The notes under the pieces: model-generated
Told to the model about the DNA's origin: nothing
Databases searched by the model: none
The model's input: only the letters and a program-made list of their open reading frames with translations
Assembly (NCBI GenBank): GCA_001805085.1
Contig: MHEA01000119.1
Location: 3,323-9,379 of the forward strand
Reading direction: 5' to 3'
Source: Nitrospirae bacterium GWC2_57_9
Lineage (GTDB): Bacteria > Nitrospirota > UBA9217
Length of the DNA: 6,057 nt
In this document: positions 6,036 through 6,057 of the stretch, piece after piece
Position numbering within the stretch: position 1 is the first letter of the stretch
How the letters are laid out: each line of letters opens with the position of its first letter
Program-made: the position numbers and the translations under genes

Positions 6036-6042
6036 AAAGGAG
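6035..6042 (+). promoter_or_regulatory. Strong Shine-Dalgarno (AAAAGGAG) for the gene at the right edge
   Basis: AAAAGGAG ends six bases before the ATG at 6049, the best-spaced ribosome-binding site in the window. It begins right at the inner boundary of the repeat-like region, so the repeat edge abuts the translation signal. Confidence 0.7.
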
Positions 6043-6048
6043 CAATAC

Positions 6049-6057
6049 ATGACATTG
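6049..6057 (+). CDS. Start of next gene, probably RIP metalloprotease RseP (3' truncated)
   Basis: Only ATG-ACA-TTG (Met-Thr-Leu) is in the window, preceded by a well-placed AAAAGGAG. The sequence itself cannot identify the product. In many Gram-negative genomes the gene after uppS-cdsA-dxr is rseP, the membrane-embedded site-2 zinc protease that cuts anti-sigma factors, so that is the best guess from gene order. A ribosome-binding site and start codon are what is actually seen. Confidence 0.5.

Overview
The window looks like a chromosomal piece of a Gram-negative, GC-rich bacterium, probably of the Desulfobacterota (old Deltaproteobacteria) or Nitrospirota type. The evidence is the gene order uppS-cdsA-dxr followed by what is probably rseP, a GH57-type glucanotransferase tail, a secreted FG-GAP protein, and intergenic repeats built on words such as CACGAAG and AACCACGGAT. 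The phylum is inferred from context; no marker gene here settles it. All genes are on the + strand.

Layout: (1) 1-604 is the 3' end of a GH57 alpha-amylase/4-alpha-glucanotransferase, of which only the C-terminal beta domain is present. (2) 605-1006 is a 402-bp AT-richer intergenic region with a three-copy heptamer repeat, a fragment of another repeat and an imperfect palindrome of about 107 bp. (3) 1007-2815 encodes a 602-residue exported protein: signal peptide, FlgT-C-like barrel, TolB/CsgG-like alpha/beta domain, then a probable FG-GAP/VCBS beta-propeller. Its cellular role is unknown. (4) 2816-3026 holds a second CACGAAG-type palindrome. (5) 3027-5902 carries uppS, cdsA and dxr, all with intact catalytic motifs. 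(6) 5903-6048 is a third repeat-like region. It ends in a strong Shine-Dalgarno sequence and the first three codons of the next gene, most likely rseP by gene order.

How the genes work together: Dxr commits carbon to the MEP pathway that makes IPP and DMAPP. UppS condenses IPP onto farnesyl diphosphate to make the C55 lipid carrier for peptidoglycan and O-antigen synthesis. CdsA makes CDP-diacylglycerol for phospholipids. RseP, if it is the next gene, handles envelope stress signalling. This is a conserved envelope-biogenesis cluster, but frr, pyrH and tsf, often found just upstream, are absent from this window. The gaps between the cluster genes are 72-146 bp, and two of the three carry palindromic elements.

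I found no convincing new defence, mobile or RNA system. The observations most worth a second look are the family of intergenic palindromes, including one whose edge forms the dxr stop codon, and the architecture of the secreted FG-GAP protein.
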